From: Kitasatospora sp. NBC_00374
Lineage (GTDB): Bacteria > Actinomycetota > Actinomycetes > Streptomycetales > Streptomycetaceae
Direction: 5' to 3'
DNA length: 64,000 nucleotides
Assembly (NCBI RefSeq): GCF_041434935.1
Contig: NZ_CP107964.1
Span: 2,976,001-3,040,000, forward strand
In this document: piece by piece, positions 44,961 through 53,591 of the stretch
How positions within the stretch are numbered: the first letter of the stretch is position 1
How the letters are laid out: every line of letters starts with the position of its first letter
Program-made: the position numbers and the translations under genes
Notes under the pieces: generated by a model
Databases searched by the model: none
What the model was told of the DNA's origin: nothing
What the model saw: only the letters and a program-made list of their open reading frames with translations

Positions 44961-46055
44961 ATGTCCGATCTGACCAAGGAGACCGCGCCGAGCCGGCGCC
45001 GCCAGCGCTTCCCGGAGATCTCCACCCGGGCCTGGGAGCACCCGGCGGACCGCTCGGCGCTGGTGGCCCTGCGCAAGCTCAGCGGCTTCGACGACGTCCT
45101 CAAGAAGCTCGCGGGGCTGGTCTCCGAGCGCAGCGTCCGGCTGATGTTCCTGGCCACCGCGGTGCGGACGTCCGAGCGGCAGTTCCCCGAACTGCACAAC
45201 ATGGTCAGGGACGCCGCCTACGTGCTGGACCTGGAGAAGGTCCCGGACCTGTACGTGACGCAGGACCCGACGGTCAACGCCATGTGCATCGGCATGGACA
45301 CCCCGATCATCGTGCTGACCAGCGGCCTGGTCGAGCTGCTCGACGAGGAGGAGCTGCGGGCCGTGGTCGGCCACGAGGTCGGGCACGCGATGTCCGGGCA
45401 CGCGGTCTACCGGACGATGCTGCTGATCCTCACCAACATCGCCGCCCGGATCGCCTGGCTGCCGCTCGGCAACCTGGCCATCACCGCGGTCATCACCGCG
45501 CTCAAGGAGTGGTTCCGCAAGGCCGAGCTCTCCTGCGACCGGGCCGGCCTGCTGGCCGGGCAGGACCTGCAGGCCTCGATGCGCGGCCTGATGAAGCTGG
45601 CCGGCGGCCACAACCTGGCCGAGATGAACGTGGACGCCTTCCTGGAGCAGGCCGAGGAGTACGACAAGGCCGGCGACCTGCGGGACGGCGTGCTCAAGCT
45701 GCTCCAGGTGCTGCCGCAGACCCACCCGTTCGCGGTGGTGCGGGTGGCCAAGCTCAAGAAGTGGGCGGAGAGCGAGGAGTACCGCTCGATCCTGGCCGGC
45801 GCCTACCCGCGCCGCGGCGACGACCCGGACGCCAGGGTCGGCGCCCAGTGGAAGGCCGCCGCGGACTCGTACTCGCAGTCGGTCAAGGAGAGCAAGGACC
45901 CGCTGATGGGCCTGCTGCGGGACGTGGCCGGCGGGGTCGGCACGGTCGGCGGCAAGCTCCGGGACACCTTCGCGGGGGCCCGCACCGGCTCCGGCCCGGA
46001 CACCGGCGCGGGCTCCGACGGCCCGGCCGCGGACAGCCCCAACGGCTCCGCCTGA
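44961..46055 (+). CDS. M48 family metallopeptidase
   Basis: A 364-residue zinc peptidase. The catalytic motif HEVGH is in AVVGHEVGHAMSGHAVY, about residues 138-142. A long hydrophobic segment (MLLILTNIAARIAWLPLGNL, about 153-172) follows, and the third zinc ligand is probably the Glu in RKAELSCDRAG near 191. The middle region is helical; the last 40 residues are a Gly/Pro/Ser-rich tail. The ATG at 44961 follows a GGGAGG box. Its family is distinct from the HtpX protein at 3491 and is found in actinobacteria without known substrate. It converges on two related membrane proteins (46075 and 47198) on the opposite strand. Confidence 0.9.
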   Translation: MSDLTKETAPSRRRQRFPEISTRAWEHPADRSALVALRKLSGFDDVLKKLAGLVSERSVRLMFLATAVRTSERQFPELHNMVRDAAYVLDLEKVPDLYVTQDPTVNAMCIGMDTPIIVLTSGLVELLDEEELRAVVGHEVGHAMSGHAVYRTMLLILTNIAARIAWLPLGNLAITAVITALKEWFRKAELSCDRAGLLAGQDLQASMRGLMKLAGGHNLAEMNVDAFLEQAEEYDKAGDLRDGVLKLLQVLPQTHPFAVVRVAKLKKWAESEEYRSILAGAYPRRGDDPDARVGAQWKAAADSYSQSVKESKDPLMGLLRDVAGGVGTVGGKLRDTFAGARTGSGPDTGAGSDGPAADSPNGSA

Positions 46056-46074
46056 CGGTCGGCGGCGCGGGGTG

Positions 46075-47130
46075 TCAGCCGGTGATCGGGCCCAGCACCC
46101 CGCACAGCTGCCAGGCCGGACGGGCGTGGTCGGTCGGGCTGAGCGCTGCCGGCGGGGTGCCCTGCGCGCCCGCCGGCAGCGGCTGCAGATAACCGGCCGC
46201 GTCGGCGCCGCAGGAGGTCGGCCCGGCGTGGACCACCGCGTCGGCCAGCCGCACCCGGCCCGCGCCGATGTCACCGTGCTCGAACTCGAACCGCAGCTCC
46301 CGGCGGACGGAGAACAGCGTGGCGGGCGCCTCACCCGTCCCGGCCGGCCGCACCGCGTAGACGAAGGTGTGGTCCGCGGCGATCTCCAGCGTCCCGCTGT
46401 CCGCCTCCACCACCCGGGCCTGCCCCGCCACCTTCACCCGCTCGGTCGCCAGCGCGACCTTGCCCGGGTCGAAGCGCACCAGCCAGCCGGTGGCGGCGTG
46501 CCGCTGGTCGTCCTGCGGGGCGTTGAGGCTGTCGTCGTACTGCGTCTGCTCACCCGCCGTCACCAGGGACCGGGCCCGGCCGGTCTCGCCCTGCACCAGC
46601 GTGCTCGGCGCCAGCGAGGACGCCATCAGGTACTGCTTCACGCTGTCCAGGGCCCGGCCGACCTCGGCCTGGGTGAAGTGCGCGGTACCCACCGCGGCCG
46701 GCAGGCCCAGGCCCGCGGCCCCGTCCGCGAAGTCCGCCGGCAGCCCGGCGAACGGATCACCCGGATCGACGACCGGCGCGACCGCCCCCGCCGGGCTCAG
46801 CGCCACCAGGGTCGAGGTCAGCTGGGTGCCGCCGGCCGCACCGCCGGCCCGGTGCGGGGAGCTCACCCCGAAGTACACCGCGGCGGCGAACGCCAGCACC
46901 ACGAGCAGCAGCAGCGCGACGGCCTGCCTGGGCAGCGAGCCCAGCGCCCCGAAGCCGACCCGGGCCCGGGTGGCATGCGCGTAGCCACCGCCCAGCCGCT
47001 CCTGCGCGGAGAGTTCCTGGATCCGGGCAGCGCGGACGAACGATTCGTCGAAGACCACGGACCGGAACTCGTCCTCGTTGCCGGAGCCGCCCTCGGGGGT
47101 ACCCTCGGGAGGCTCGCGCGGGTCACCCAT
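46075..47130 (-). CDS. Membrane protein with DEFxxVVFDExFVR motif
   Basis: A 351-residue membrane-anchored protein of unknown function. The cytoplasmic tail contains the block DEFRSVVFDESFVRAARIQE (about 19-38), also seen in the neighbour at 47198. A transmembrane helix (about 67-88, AVALLLLVVLAFAAAVYFGV) leads to an extracytoplasmic domain of about 260 residues containing two cysteines (TSCGADA and WQLCGVLG), likely a disulphide. Start ATG at 47130. The gene stops 19 nt from the stop of the convergent M48 peptidase. It is not assigned to a named family. The shared cytoplasmic motif suggests binding to a common partner. Confidence 0.85.
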   Translation of the reverse strand: MGDPREPPEGTPEGGSGNEDEFRSVVFDESFVRAARIQELSAQERLGGGYAHATRARVGFGALGSLPRQAVALLLLVVLAFAAAVYFGVSSPHRAGGAAGGTQLTSTLVALSPAGAVAPVVDPGDPFAGLPADFADGAAGLGLPAAVGTAHFTQAEVGRALDSVKQYLMASSLAPSTLVQGETGRARSLVTAGEQTQYDDSLNAPQDDQRHAATGWLVRFDPGKVALATERVKVAGQARVVEADSGTLEIAADHTFVYAVRPAGTGEAPATLFSVRRELRFEFEHGDIGAGRVRLADAVVHAGPTSCGADAAGYLQPLPAGAQGTPPAALSPTDHARPAWQLCGVLGPITG

Positions 47131-47197
47131 ACCACCAGGGTAGACGCGGGCCCGGCCCGGTACGAGGGGCCGTGCGCAACTTCCGCCCGCGGCCGGC

Positions 47198-47773
47198 TCA
47201 GCCCGAGGGCAGGCCCGCCACCGCGGGCGTCGGGCCGACCGCGGCGCCCGTGCTGCTGCCGCTCTCCGGCCGGCGCGGCCGCTCGTCCGCGCCACCGCCG
47301 GTGCCCCGGTAGATCGCGGCCACCGCGACGGCCACCACGCTGATGCCCATCACCACCGCCAGCACCCAGGCCACCGGCCGGTGCCAGCGCTGCTGCGCGA
47401 CATCCCGGCCCCGGCTCGGGCCGATCCGGTCGGACCGGCCCGGACGGCCCCAGCGGGAGCGCCGCCGGGAGCGGTCCAGCGCGGACCAGGGATCGGGATA
47501 CCGCCGGTCGTCGTCGAGACCGCGCGGATGCGGGCGCAGCTCGAGCGGCAGCCCCTCCCCCGAGGTCGTCAGGTCATAGCCCCGACCGGCGCCGGCCGCG
47601 TCCGGCTCGAACCTCGCCTCGGCGGCAGCCAGCTGCCGCTCCAGCGCGCTCGGCTCACGGACCGCGGCGGACCGGACGAACGCCTCGTCGAAGACCACGG
47701 TGGCGAACTCGTCGTCCGCACCACCGTGATCGGCGCCGTCGGGGTACGGCGAACCCCCCACATCGTCAGCCAC
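47198..47773 (-). CDS. Membrane protein with DEFxxVVFDExFVR motif (shorter paralogue)
   Basis: A 191-residue membrane-anchored protein. The block DEFATVVFDEAFVRSAAVRE (about 22-41) and the following ERQLAAAEARFE match the tail of the 46075 protein. A basic linker (DRSRRRSRWGRPGRS) precedes a transmembrane helix (about 134-153, [20 protein letters not shown]) and a short Gly/Ser-rich outside tail. It starts at the ATG at 47773. It lies 67 nt upstream of its paralogue on the same strand and is probably in the same operon; proA is further upstream. The function is unknown, but the duplicated motif is a clear internal similarity. Confidence 0.85.
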   Translation of the reverse strand: MADDVGGSPYPDGADHGGADDEFATVVFDEAFVRSAAVREPSALERQLAAAEARFEPDAAGAGRGYDLTTSGEGLPLELRPHPRGLDDDRRYPDPWSALDRSRRRSRWGRPGRSDRIGPSRGRDVAQQRWHRPVAWVLAVVMGISVVAVAVAAIYRGTGGGADERPRRPESGSSTGAAVGPTPAVAGLPSG

Positions 47774-47869
47774 GGATTCAGCGTATTACCGGTCGGCCCG
47801 TTTGTCTGGGGCTCCCGGCAGTTGGTCCGGCACCCGGGTGGCGCGGTCCGCCCGTCCGCCGGCTCCGGA

Positions 47870-49174
47870 TCAGGACCCGACGGTCGGGGTCGCCTCGCCG
47901 CGGACGTGCCCGTCACCGGTGACGATGTACTTGGTGGAGGTCAGCTCGGGCAGGCCCATCGGGCCGCGGGCGTGCAGCTTCTGGGTGGAGATGCCGATCT
48001 CCGCGCCGAAGCCGAACTCGCTCCCGTCGGTGAACCGGGTCGAGGCGTTGACGGCCACGGTGGTGGCGTCCACCAGCTGGGTGAAGCGGCGGGCCGCGGC
48101 CTGCGAGGTGGTCACGATCGCCTCGGTGTGGCCGGAGGACCAGCGACGGATGTGCGCGACCGCCGCGTCCAGGGAGGGCACCACGGCCGCGGCCAGGTCG
48201 TAGGAGAGGTACTCGGTCTCCCAGTCCTCCTCGGTGGCCGGCACCACGGTCGCCGCGGAGCCCTCCGCGGCCTTCAGCACCGCCTCGTCGCCGTGCACCG
48301 TCACTCCGGCCTCGGCCAGCGCCGCCAGGGCGAGCGGCAGGAAGTCCTCCGCGACGTCCTGGTGCACCAGCAGGGTCTCGGCCGAGTTGCAGACGCTGAC
48401 CCGCTGCGCCTTGGAGTTGAGCAGGATGCCGACGGCCATCGCCAGGTCGGTCTGCGCGTCCACGTAGACGTGGCAGTTGCCGGTGCCGGTCTCGATCACC
48501 GGGACGGTCGAGCCCTCGACCACGGTGCGGATCAGCGAGGCACCGCCGCGCGGGATCAGCACGTCGACCAGGCCGCGGGCCCGCATCAGCTCCTGCACCG
48601 AGTCCCGGCTCTCGCCCGGCACCAGCTGAACGGCGTCGGCCGGCAGGCCCGCCCCGGCCACGGCGTCCCGCACCACGGCGACCAGCGCGGTGTTGGAGCG
48701 GTACGCGGAGGCCGAACCGCGCAGCAGCACCGCGTTGCCGGACTTCAGGCAGAGCGCGGCGGCGTCCACCGTCACGTTCGGCCGGGCCTCGTAGATGATG
48801 CCGACCACGCCGAGCGGCACCCGCACCTGGCGCACGTCCAGGCCGTTGGGCAGCGTGTAGCCGCGGACCACCTCGCCGACCGGGTCGGGCAGGCCGGCCA
48901 CGTCCCGCACGTCGGCGGCGATCGCGGCGATCCGCTCCGCGTTCAGGGTGAGCCGGTCCACCACCGACTCGGCGGTGCCGGCCTCCCGGGCCCGCGTGAC
49001 GTCCTCGGCGTTGGCCGCGGTGATCTCCGCGGTCCGCGCCACCAGTGCGTCGGCGATCGCCAGCAGCGCGGCGTCCTTGACGCGGCGCGGCAGCGGGGCG
49101 AGCTCGGCGGCCGCCTCCCGGGCACGGCGCGCGGCGGCGAGGACGGGGCTGTCGGTGGTGGCGTGGTCGCTCAT
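47870..49174 (-). CDS. proA: Gamma-glutamyl phosphate reductase
   Basis: NADPH-dependent reduction of gamma-glutamyl phosphate to glutamate semialdehyde, the second step of proline synthesis. The 434-residue protein of the aldehyde dehydrogenase fold shows [20 protein letters not shown] (the family region around 122-141), [16 protein letters not shown], and the catalytic Cys in [20 protein letters not shown], plus the closing [20 protein letters not shown]. Start ATG at 49174 ([10 protein letters not shown]). proB lies upstream on the same strand, separated by a 167-residue protein of unknown function. Confidence 0.97.
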   Translation of the reverse strand: MSDHATTDSPVLAAARRAREAAAELAPLPRRVKDAALLAIADALVARTAEITAANAEDVTRAREAGTAESVVDRLTLNAERIAAIAADVRDVAGLPDPVGEVVRGYTLPNGLDVRQVRVPLGVVGIIYEARPNVTVDAAALCLKSGNAVLLRGSASAYRSNTALVAVVRDAVAGAGLPADAVQLVPGESRDSVQELMRARGLVDVLIPRGGASLIRTVVEGSTVPVIETGTGNCHVYVDAQTDLAMAVGILLNSKAQRVSVCNSAETLLVHQDVAEDFLPLALAALAEAGVTVHGDEAVLKAAEGSAATVVPATEEDWETEYLSYDLAAAVVPSLDAAVAHIRRWSSGHTEAIVTTSQAAARRFTQLVDATTVAVNASTRFTDGSEFGFGAEIGISTQKLHARGPMGLPELTSTKYIVTGDGHVRGEATPTVGS

Positions 49175-49297
49175 GCCGCAAAGAGTAGCGACTCCCGCGC
49201 GCTCGTCCGGCCCGCACTCTGTCCGGTGAGACGTCGGGCGGCCCTGATCGCGCCGGAGTCCCGCGTGCCACGGCCCTGGCCCCGGCGCCGGGGAGCC

Positions 49298-49801
49298 CTA
49301 GTACGGGTGCACACCGCCGAGGTGCGGGGGCGGGTCCCCGAAGCCCTCGGCCACCCGTTTGTGGTACGTCGGGCGGTCGACGACCTCCAGGCCGACGATC
49401 TCCCACGGCGGGAGGTTCGCCGAGCCCTTGTGCTCGCCCCACAGCCGCAGCGCGATGGCGGCCGCGTCGTGCAGGTCGCGGGCCTCCTCCCAGTAGCGGA
49501 TCTCCGCGTGGTCGGTCGCGTAACGGGCCGTCAGAAAGAAGGAGTGGTCGTGTGCCAGGCGCTCCAGCGCCGTCCGCAGCTCGCCGAGCGGGGTGGCGCG
49601 GCCCGCCACGCTGAGCACCACGTGCCACAGCCTTCCCTGCTCGGGCTGCGGCTGTTCGTCCTCGACGTGCGGGTGCAACTCCCGGACGGTCTCACGCGGC
49701 TGGTGCTGCGGCGGCTGCTCGGCCCGGCGGCCGCCCGCGATGCTGGTCAGCCTCCGCTCCGCCGTCTCTCCGGGCAGTGCTCCCTGGAGCCTGCGTCCCA
49801 C
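49298..49801 (-). CDS. Conserved protein of unknown function between proB and proA
   Basis: A 167-residue protein with a variable N-terminal half and a conserved-looking C-terminal domain: HVVLSVAGRATPLGELRTAL, HDHSFFLTARYATDHAEIRY, RDLHDAAAIALRLWGEHKGS and VVDRPTYHKRVAEGFGDPPP, mixing strands and helices. No membrane segment is present. I chose the GTG at 49801 since AGGAGG lies 6 nt upstream; an earlier GTG at 49828 has no such site. It lies between proB and proA on the same strand, a common Streptomyces arrangement, but a link with proline synthesis is not known. Confidence 0.78.
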   Translation of the reverse strand: MGRRLQGALPGETAERRLTSIAGGRRAEQPPQHQPRETVRELHPHVEDEQPQPEQGRLWHVVLSVAGRATPLGELRTALERLAHDHSFFLTARYATDHAEIRYWEEARDLHDAAAIALRLWGEHKGSANLPPWEIVGLEVVDRPTYHKRVAEGFGDPPPHLGGVHPY

Positions 49802-49879
49802 CGGCGGCCTCCTGTTCGGCGACGACACTGTCCGGACCCGGCCGGGCCCGCCTGACCCTCTCCCCCTCGGGGCCTTCCG

Positions 49880-51016
49880 TCAGCCGCGCAGGACGACCAG
49901 GTCGTCACGGTGGACGACCTCGCGCTCGTACTCGGCACCGAGCTCCTGGGCCAGTTCCCGGGTGGACCGGCCGAGCAGACGGGGCAACTCCCTCGCATCA
50001 AAGTTGACCAGTCCGCGGCCGACGATGTGGCCGTTTTCGCCAAGAAGGTCGACCGGATCACCCGCGGTGAAGTCCCCGTCCACCCGGGTCACCCCGGCGG
50101 GCAGCAGCGACTTCCCACCGTGCACCACGGCATCCACCGCGCCGGCGTCCAGGTGCAGCGCGCCGCGCGGGGTGGAGGCGTGCTCCAGCCAGAGCAGGCG
50201 GTCGGCGGAGCGGTGCCCGGTGCGCTGGAAGAGCGTGCCGGTGGGCCGGCCGGCCAGCGCGTCGGCGGCCTGGCTGGCGGCCGTGAGCACGACCGGGATG
50301 CCCGCGCCGGTGGCGATCCGGGCCGCCTCGATCTTGGTCACCATGCCGCCGGTGCCGACCCCGGCCTTGCCGGCGCTGCCGATCTCGATCCCGTCGAGGT
50401 CCTGCGGGCCGCGCACCAGCTCGATCCGGCTGGTGCCGGGCCGGCTCGGGTCGCCGTCGTACAGGCCGTCCACGTCCGAGAGCAGCACCAGCAGATCGGC
50501 GCGGACCAGGTGGGCGACCAGCGCGGCCAGCCGGTCGTTGTCACCGAACTTGATTTCGGCGGTGGCGACGGTGTCGTTCTCGTTGACGATCGGCATCGCG
50601 CCCATCGCCAGCAGCTGGTCCAGGGTGCGGTACGCGTTGCGGTAGTGCACCCGGCGGCTGGCGTCCTCGGCGGTCAGCAGTACCTGGCCGACCCGCACGC
50701 CGTACCGGGCGAAGGAGGCGGTGTACCGGGCCACCAGGAGCCCCTGGCCGACGCTGGCGGCCGCCTGCTGCCGGGCCAGGTCGCTGGGGCGCTTCTCCAG
50801 CCCGAGCGGCGCCAGTCCGGCCGCGATGGCACCGGAGGAGACCAGCACCACGTCCGGGGCGTCCGGACGGCTGCGGACCTTGGCCAGGGCGTCGACCAGC
50901 GCGTCCACCCGGTCGGCGTCCAGGCCGCCGGCCGCGGTGGTGAGCGAGGAGGAGCCGACCTTGACGACGATCCGCCGCGCGGTCAGAACTTCCTGCCGCA
51001 GTGTCTGATCCGTCAT
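49880..51016 (-). CDS. proB: Glutamate 5-kinase
   Basis: Phosphorylates glutamate to gamma-glutamyl phosphate, the first and feedback-regulated step of proline synthesis. The 378-residue protein has the amino-acid-kinase domain (VVKVGSSSLTT near residues 17-27, VSSGAIAAGLAPLG, NENDTVATAEIKFGDNDRLA and GTGGMVTKIEAARIA), and a C-terminal PUA domain (about 285-360). The ATG at 51016 (MTDQTLRQEVL) is preferred over 51049. It is the first gene after obg on the minus strand, with a 17-bp terminator hairpin between them, so it probably has its own promoter. Confidence 0.97.
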   Translation of the reverse strand: MTDQTLRQEVLTARRIVVKVGSSSLTTAAGGLDADRVDALVDALAKVRSRPDAPDVVLVSSGAIAAGLAPLGLEKRPSDLARQQAAASVGQGLLVARYTASFARYGVRVGQVLLTAEDASRRVHYRNAYRTLDQLLAMGAMPIVNENDTVATAEIKFGDNDRLAALVAHLVRADLLVLLSDVDGLYDGDPSRPGTSRIELVRGPQDLDGIEIGSAGKAGVGTGGMVTKIEAARIATGAGIPVVLTAASQAADALAGRPTGTLFQRTGHRSADRLLWLEHASTPRGALHLDAGAVDAVVHGGKSLLPAGVTRVDGDFTAGDPVDLLGENGHIVGRGLVNFDARELPRLLGRSTRELAQELGAEYEREVVHRDDLVVLRG

Positions 51017-51128
51017 CAGTGCCCTCCGGTCGTACGGGATCGAGCCCACCGGCCCGATCGCAATCTACGGGATGTCACCGCGGCGCCCGCACGCCGTTTC
51101 ACCCCATGGACGTACGGCCCCGGGGTAC

Positions 51129-51176
51129 GGGTCACCCCCGGGAGCACGCGGTCTCCCGCGCTCCCGGGGGTGACCC
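51129..51176 (-). terminator. Strong terminator downstream of obg
   Basis: A perfect 17-bp inverted repeat, GGGTCACCCCCGGGAGC (51129-51145) with GCTCCCGGGGGTGACCC (51160-51176), and a 14-nt loop. It lies 11 nt after the obg stop and upstream of proB. No U-tract is seen. Confidence 0.9.
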
Positions 51177-51187
51177 GCAGGCTGTGC

Positions 51188-52663
51188 CTAGTAGTCCTCG
51201 TCGTCGCCCTCGAGCGCCTGGCGGCTGGAGGACAGCGCCTCGAAGGCCAGGTACTCGCTCTCGGCGGCGTCGCGGCCCTTCTGCTTCTCGCGGCGGCGGT
51301 CGACGGCCGGACGCTGGGTCTCCATCCGGTGGTCCTCGCCGCGGCGGCCGAGCATCTCCGCACCGGCGGCCATGGTCGGCTCCCAGTCGAAGACCACGGC
51401 GTTGTCCTCGGGGCCGATGATGACGGTGTCGCCCTCCTGGGCGCCCACCTTCCACAGCTGGTCCTCGACGCCGAGCCGGGCGAGCCGGTCCGCGAGGTAG
51501 CCGACGGCCTCGTCGTTGGAGAAGTCGGTCTGGCGGACCCAGCGCTCCGGCTTGATGCCCCGGATGCGGAAGGCGCCGTCCTCCTCGCTGATGGTGAAGC
51601 CCGCGTCGTCGACCGCGGTGGGCCGCAGCACGATCCGGGTGGACTCCTGCACCGGCTTGGCGGCCCGCGCCTCGGTGACGATCTGCGCCAGCGCGTAGTT
51701 CAGCTCGCGCAGGCCCTTGTGGGCGAGCGCGGAGACCTCGAAGACGCGGTAGCCGCGCTCCTCCAGGGAGGCCCGGGTGAGGTCGGCGATGTCCTGGCCG
51801 TCCGGGACGTCGACCTTGTTGAGCGCGACCAGCCGCGGCCGGTTCTCCAGGCCGCCGTAGGCCGACAGCTCGGACTCAATGGTCTCCAGGTCGGTCAGCG
51901 GGTCGCGGCCGGGCTCCAGGGTGGCGCAGTCCAGGACGTGCACCAGCACCTCGCAGCGCTCGACGTGCCGCAGGAACTCCAGGCCCAGTCCCCGGCCCTG
52001 GCTGGCGCCGGGGATCAGGCCGGGGACGTCGGCGATGGTGTAGACGGTGTCGCCGGCGGTGACCACGCCGAGGTTGGGGATCAGGGTGGTGAAGGGGTAG
52101 TCCGCGATCTTGGGCTTGGCGGCGGAGAGCACCGAGATCAGCGAGGACTTGCCGGCGCTCGGGTAGCCGACCAGGGCCACGTCCGCGACGGACTTGAGCT
52201 CCATCACGATGTCGCCGGCCTCGCCGGGCTCGCCGAGCAGGGCGAAGCCGGGGGCCTTGCGCCGGGCGGAGGCCAGCGAGGAGTTGCCGAGGCCGCCGCG
52301 GCCGCCGGCGGCGGCGACGAAGCTGGTGCCGTGGCCGACCAGGTCGGCGAGCACGTTGCCCTTCTTGTCCAGCACCACGGTGCCGTCCGGGACAGGCAGG
52401 ACGAGGTCCTCGCCGTTGGCGCCGGTACGGTGACCGCCCGCGCCGGGCTTGCCGTTGGTGGCCTTGCGCTTGGGAGAGTGGTGGTACTCGAGCAGGGTGG
52501 TGACGTTGGCGTCGACCGTGAGGATGACGCTGCCGCCCTCACCGCCGTTGCCGCCGTCGGGCCCGCCGAGCGGCTTGAACTTCTCCCGGTGCACGGAGGC
52601 GCAGCCGTGGCCCCCGTTACCCGCGGCGACGTACAGCTCGACGCGGTCCACGAAGGTGGTCAT
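51188..52663 (-). CDS. obg: GTPase Obg (CgtA)
   Basis: Essential GTPase for 50S assembly that also links to growth and, in Streptomyces, to the onset of sporulation. The 491-residue protein has the glycine-rich Obg fold ([34 protein letters not shown]), the G domain with P-loop [10 protein letters not shown], switch/G3 [10 protein letters not shown] and NKVD in [12 protein letters not shown], and the C-terminal OCT domain ([20 protein letters not shown]), followed by an acidic extension ending in EGDDEDY. Start ATG at 52663 ([15 protein letters not shown]). It follows rplU-rpmA in the conserved ribosomal order on the minus strand. Confidence 0.98.
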   Translation of the reverse strand: MTTFVDRVELYVAAGNGGHGCASVHREKFKPLGGPDGGNGGEGGSVILTVDANVTTLLEYHHSPKRKATNGKPGAGGHRTGANGEDLVLPVPDGTVVLDKKGNVLADLVGHGTSFVAAAGGRGGLGNSSLASARRKAPGFALLGEPGEAGDIVMELKSVADVALVGYPSAGKSSLISVLSAAKPKIADYPFTTLIPNLGVVTAGDTVYTIADVPGLIPGASQGRGLGLEFLRHVERCEVLVHVLDCATLEPGRDPLTDLETIESELSAYGGLENRPRLVALNKVDVPDGQDIADLTRASLEERGYRVFEVSALAHKGLRELNYALAQIVTEARAAKPVQESTRIVLRPTAVDDAGFTISEEDGAFRIRGIKPERWVRQTDFSNDEAVGYLADRLARLGVEDQLWKVGAQEGDTVIIGPEDNAVVFDWEPTMAAGAEMLGRRGEDHRMETQRPAVDRRREKQKGRDAAESEYLAFEALSSSRQALEGDDEDY

Positions 52664-52773
52664 GGGATGTGCCTCCAGTGCGAAGAAATGATGTTCCTGC
52701 GGTAAAACACGGAGGGTGGACCGGGTCATCCCGGCCCACCCTCACTGTGAGTCTTGACGCAAGGTCAGCAGAC

Positions 52774-53031
52774 TCAGGCCTCGACGGCCACGATGTTGAC
52801 GACCTTGCGGCCGCGACGGTTGCCGAACTGGACCGCACCGGCGGTCAGCGCGAACAGGGTGTCGTCGCCACCACGGCCGACACCGGCACCCGGGTGGAAG
52901 TGGGTGCCGCGCTGGCGGACGATGATCTCGCCGGCGCTGACGACCTGGCCGCCGAAGCGCTTGACGCCGAGGCGCTGGGCGTTCGAGTCACGGCCGTTAC
53001 GGGTAGAGCTTGCGCCCTTCTTGTGTGCCAT
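52774..53031 (-). CDS. rpmA: 50S ribosomal protein L27
   Basis: Large-subunit protein reaching the peptidyl transferase centre. The 85-residue product begins [20 protein letters not shown], which is the conserved L27 terminus with no Firmicute-type cleavable extension, and contains [20 protein letters not shown] followed by [13 protein letters not shown]. The start is the ATG at 53031. It is 12 nt downstream of rplU and upstream of obg, so rplU-rpmA-obg is a conserved operon. Confidence 0.98.
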   Translation of the reverse strand: MAHKKGASSTRNGRDSNAQRLGVKRFGGQVVSAGEIIVRQRGTHFHPGAGVGRGGDDTLFALTAGAVQFGNRRGRKVVNIVAVEA

Positions 53032-53043
53032 CTCGCTATCCCC

Positions 53044-53361
53044 TTACTTGCTGACGGAGTCGATGCTGGTGATCCGCACAGCGGTGTGCTGCTGACGGTG
53101 ACCCTGGCGGCGACGGTAGCCGGTCTTGTTCTTGTAGCGCAGGATGACGATCTTCTCACCCTTGGTCTGGTCGACGACCTCGGCGTGAGCCTTCACACCG
53201 GCCAGCACCCACGGGTCGGAGGTGACAGCGTCACCGTCGACGATGAGGATGGTCGAGAGCTCGACCGAGTCACCCGCCTTGGCCTCAATACGGTCAATCT
53301 CCAGCACGTCGCCGACGGCGACCTTGTGCTGGCGGCCGCCTGCGCGAACGATCGCGTACAT
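53044..53361 (-). CDS. rplU: 50S ribosomal protein L21
   Basis: Large-subunit protein binding domain II/III junctions of 23S rRNA. The 105-residue product starts [18 protein letters not shown] and contains [20 protein letters not shown], the L21 RNA-binding signature. The ATG at 53361 is preferred; the frame extends 16 codons upstream without similarity. The roughly 230-nt region up to the RNase E/G stop likely holds the promoter and a leader for the rplU-rpmA-obg operon. Confidence 0.98.
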   Translation of the reverse strand: MYAIVRAGGRQHKVAVGDVLEIDRIEAKAGDSVELSTILIVDGDAVTSDPWVLAGVKAHAEVVDQTKGEKIVILRYKNKTGYRRRQGHRQQHTAVRITSIDSVSK

Positions 53362-53591
53362 GCGGTACCCACTTTCTGTACTCGGTCGGAACTCGCCGAT
53401 GCCAGCCACCTGGGTACGGACACAGGGGCCTCCCCCAGGTCAGAAGGACTGAACCCGGGAGGTGATCTGCTCGGGAGCGCGGCGTTAAACACGCCAAGGG
53501 TCAAGAATACGGACCAGCCGCCCAACGGGCAAACCGGGCCCGACCCGGCGCCGGCCGGGCCCCGGAAGAGGGCCCGGCCGACACCCGGGGC

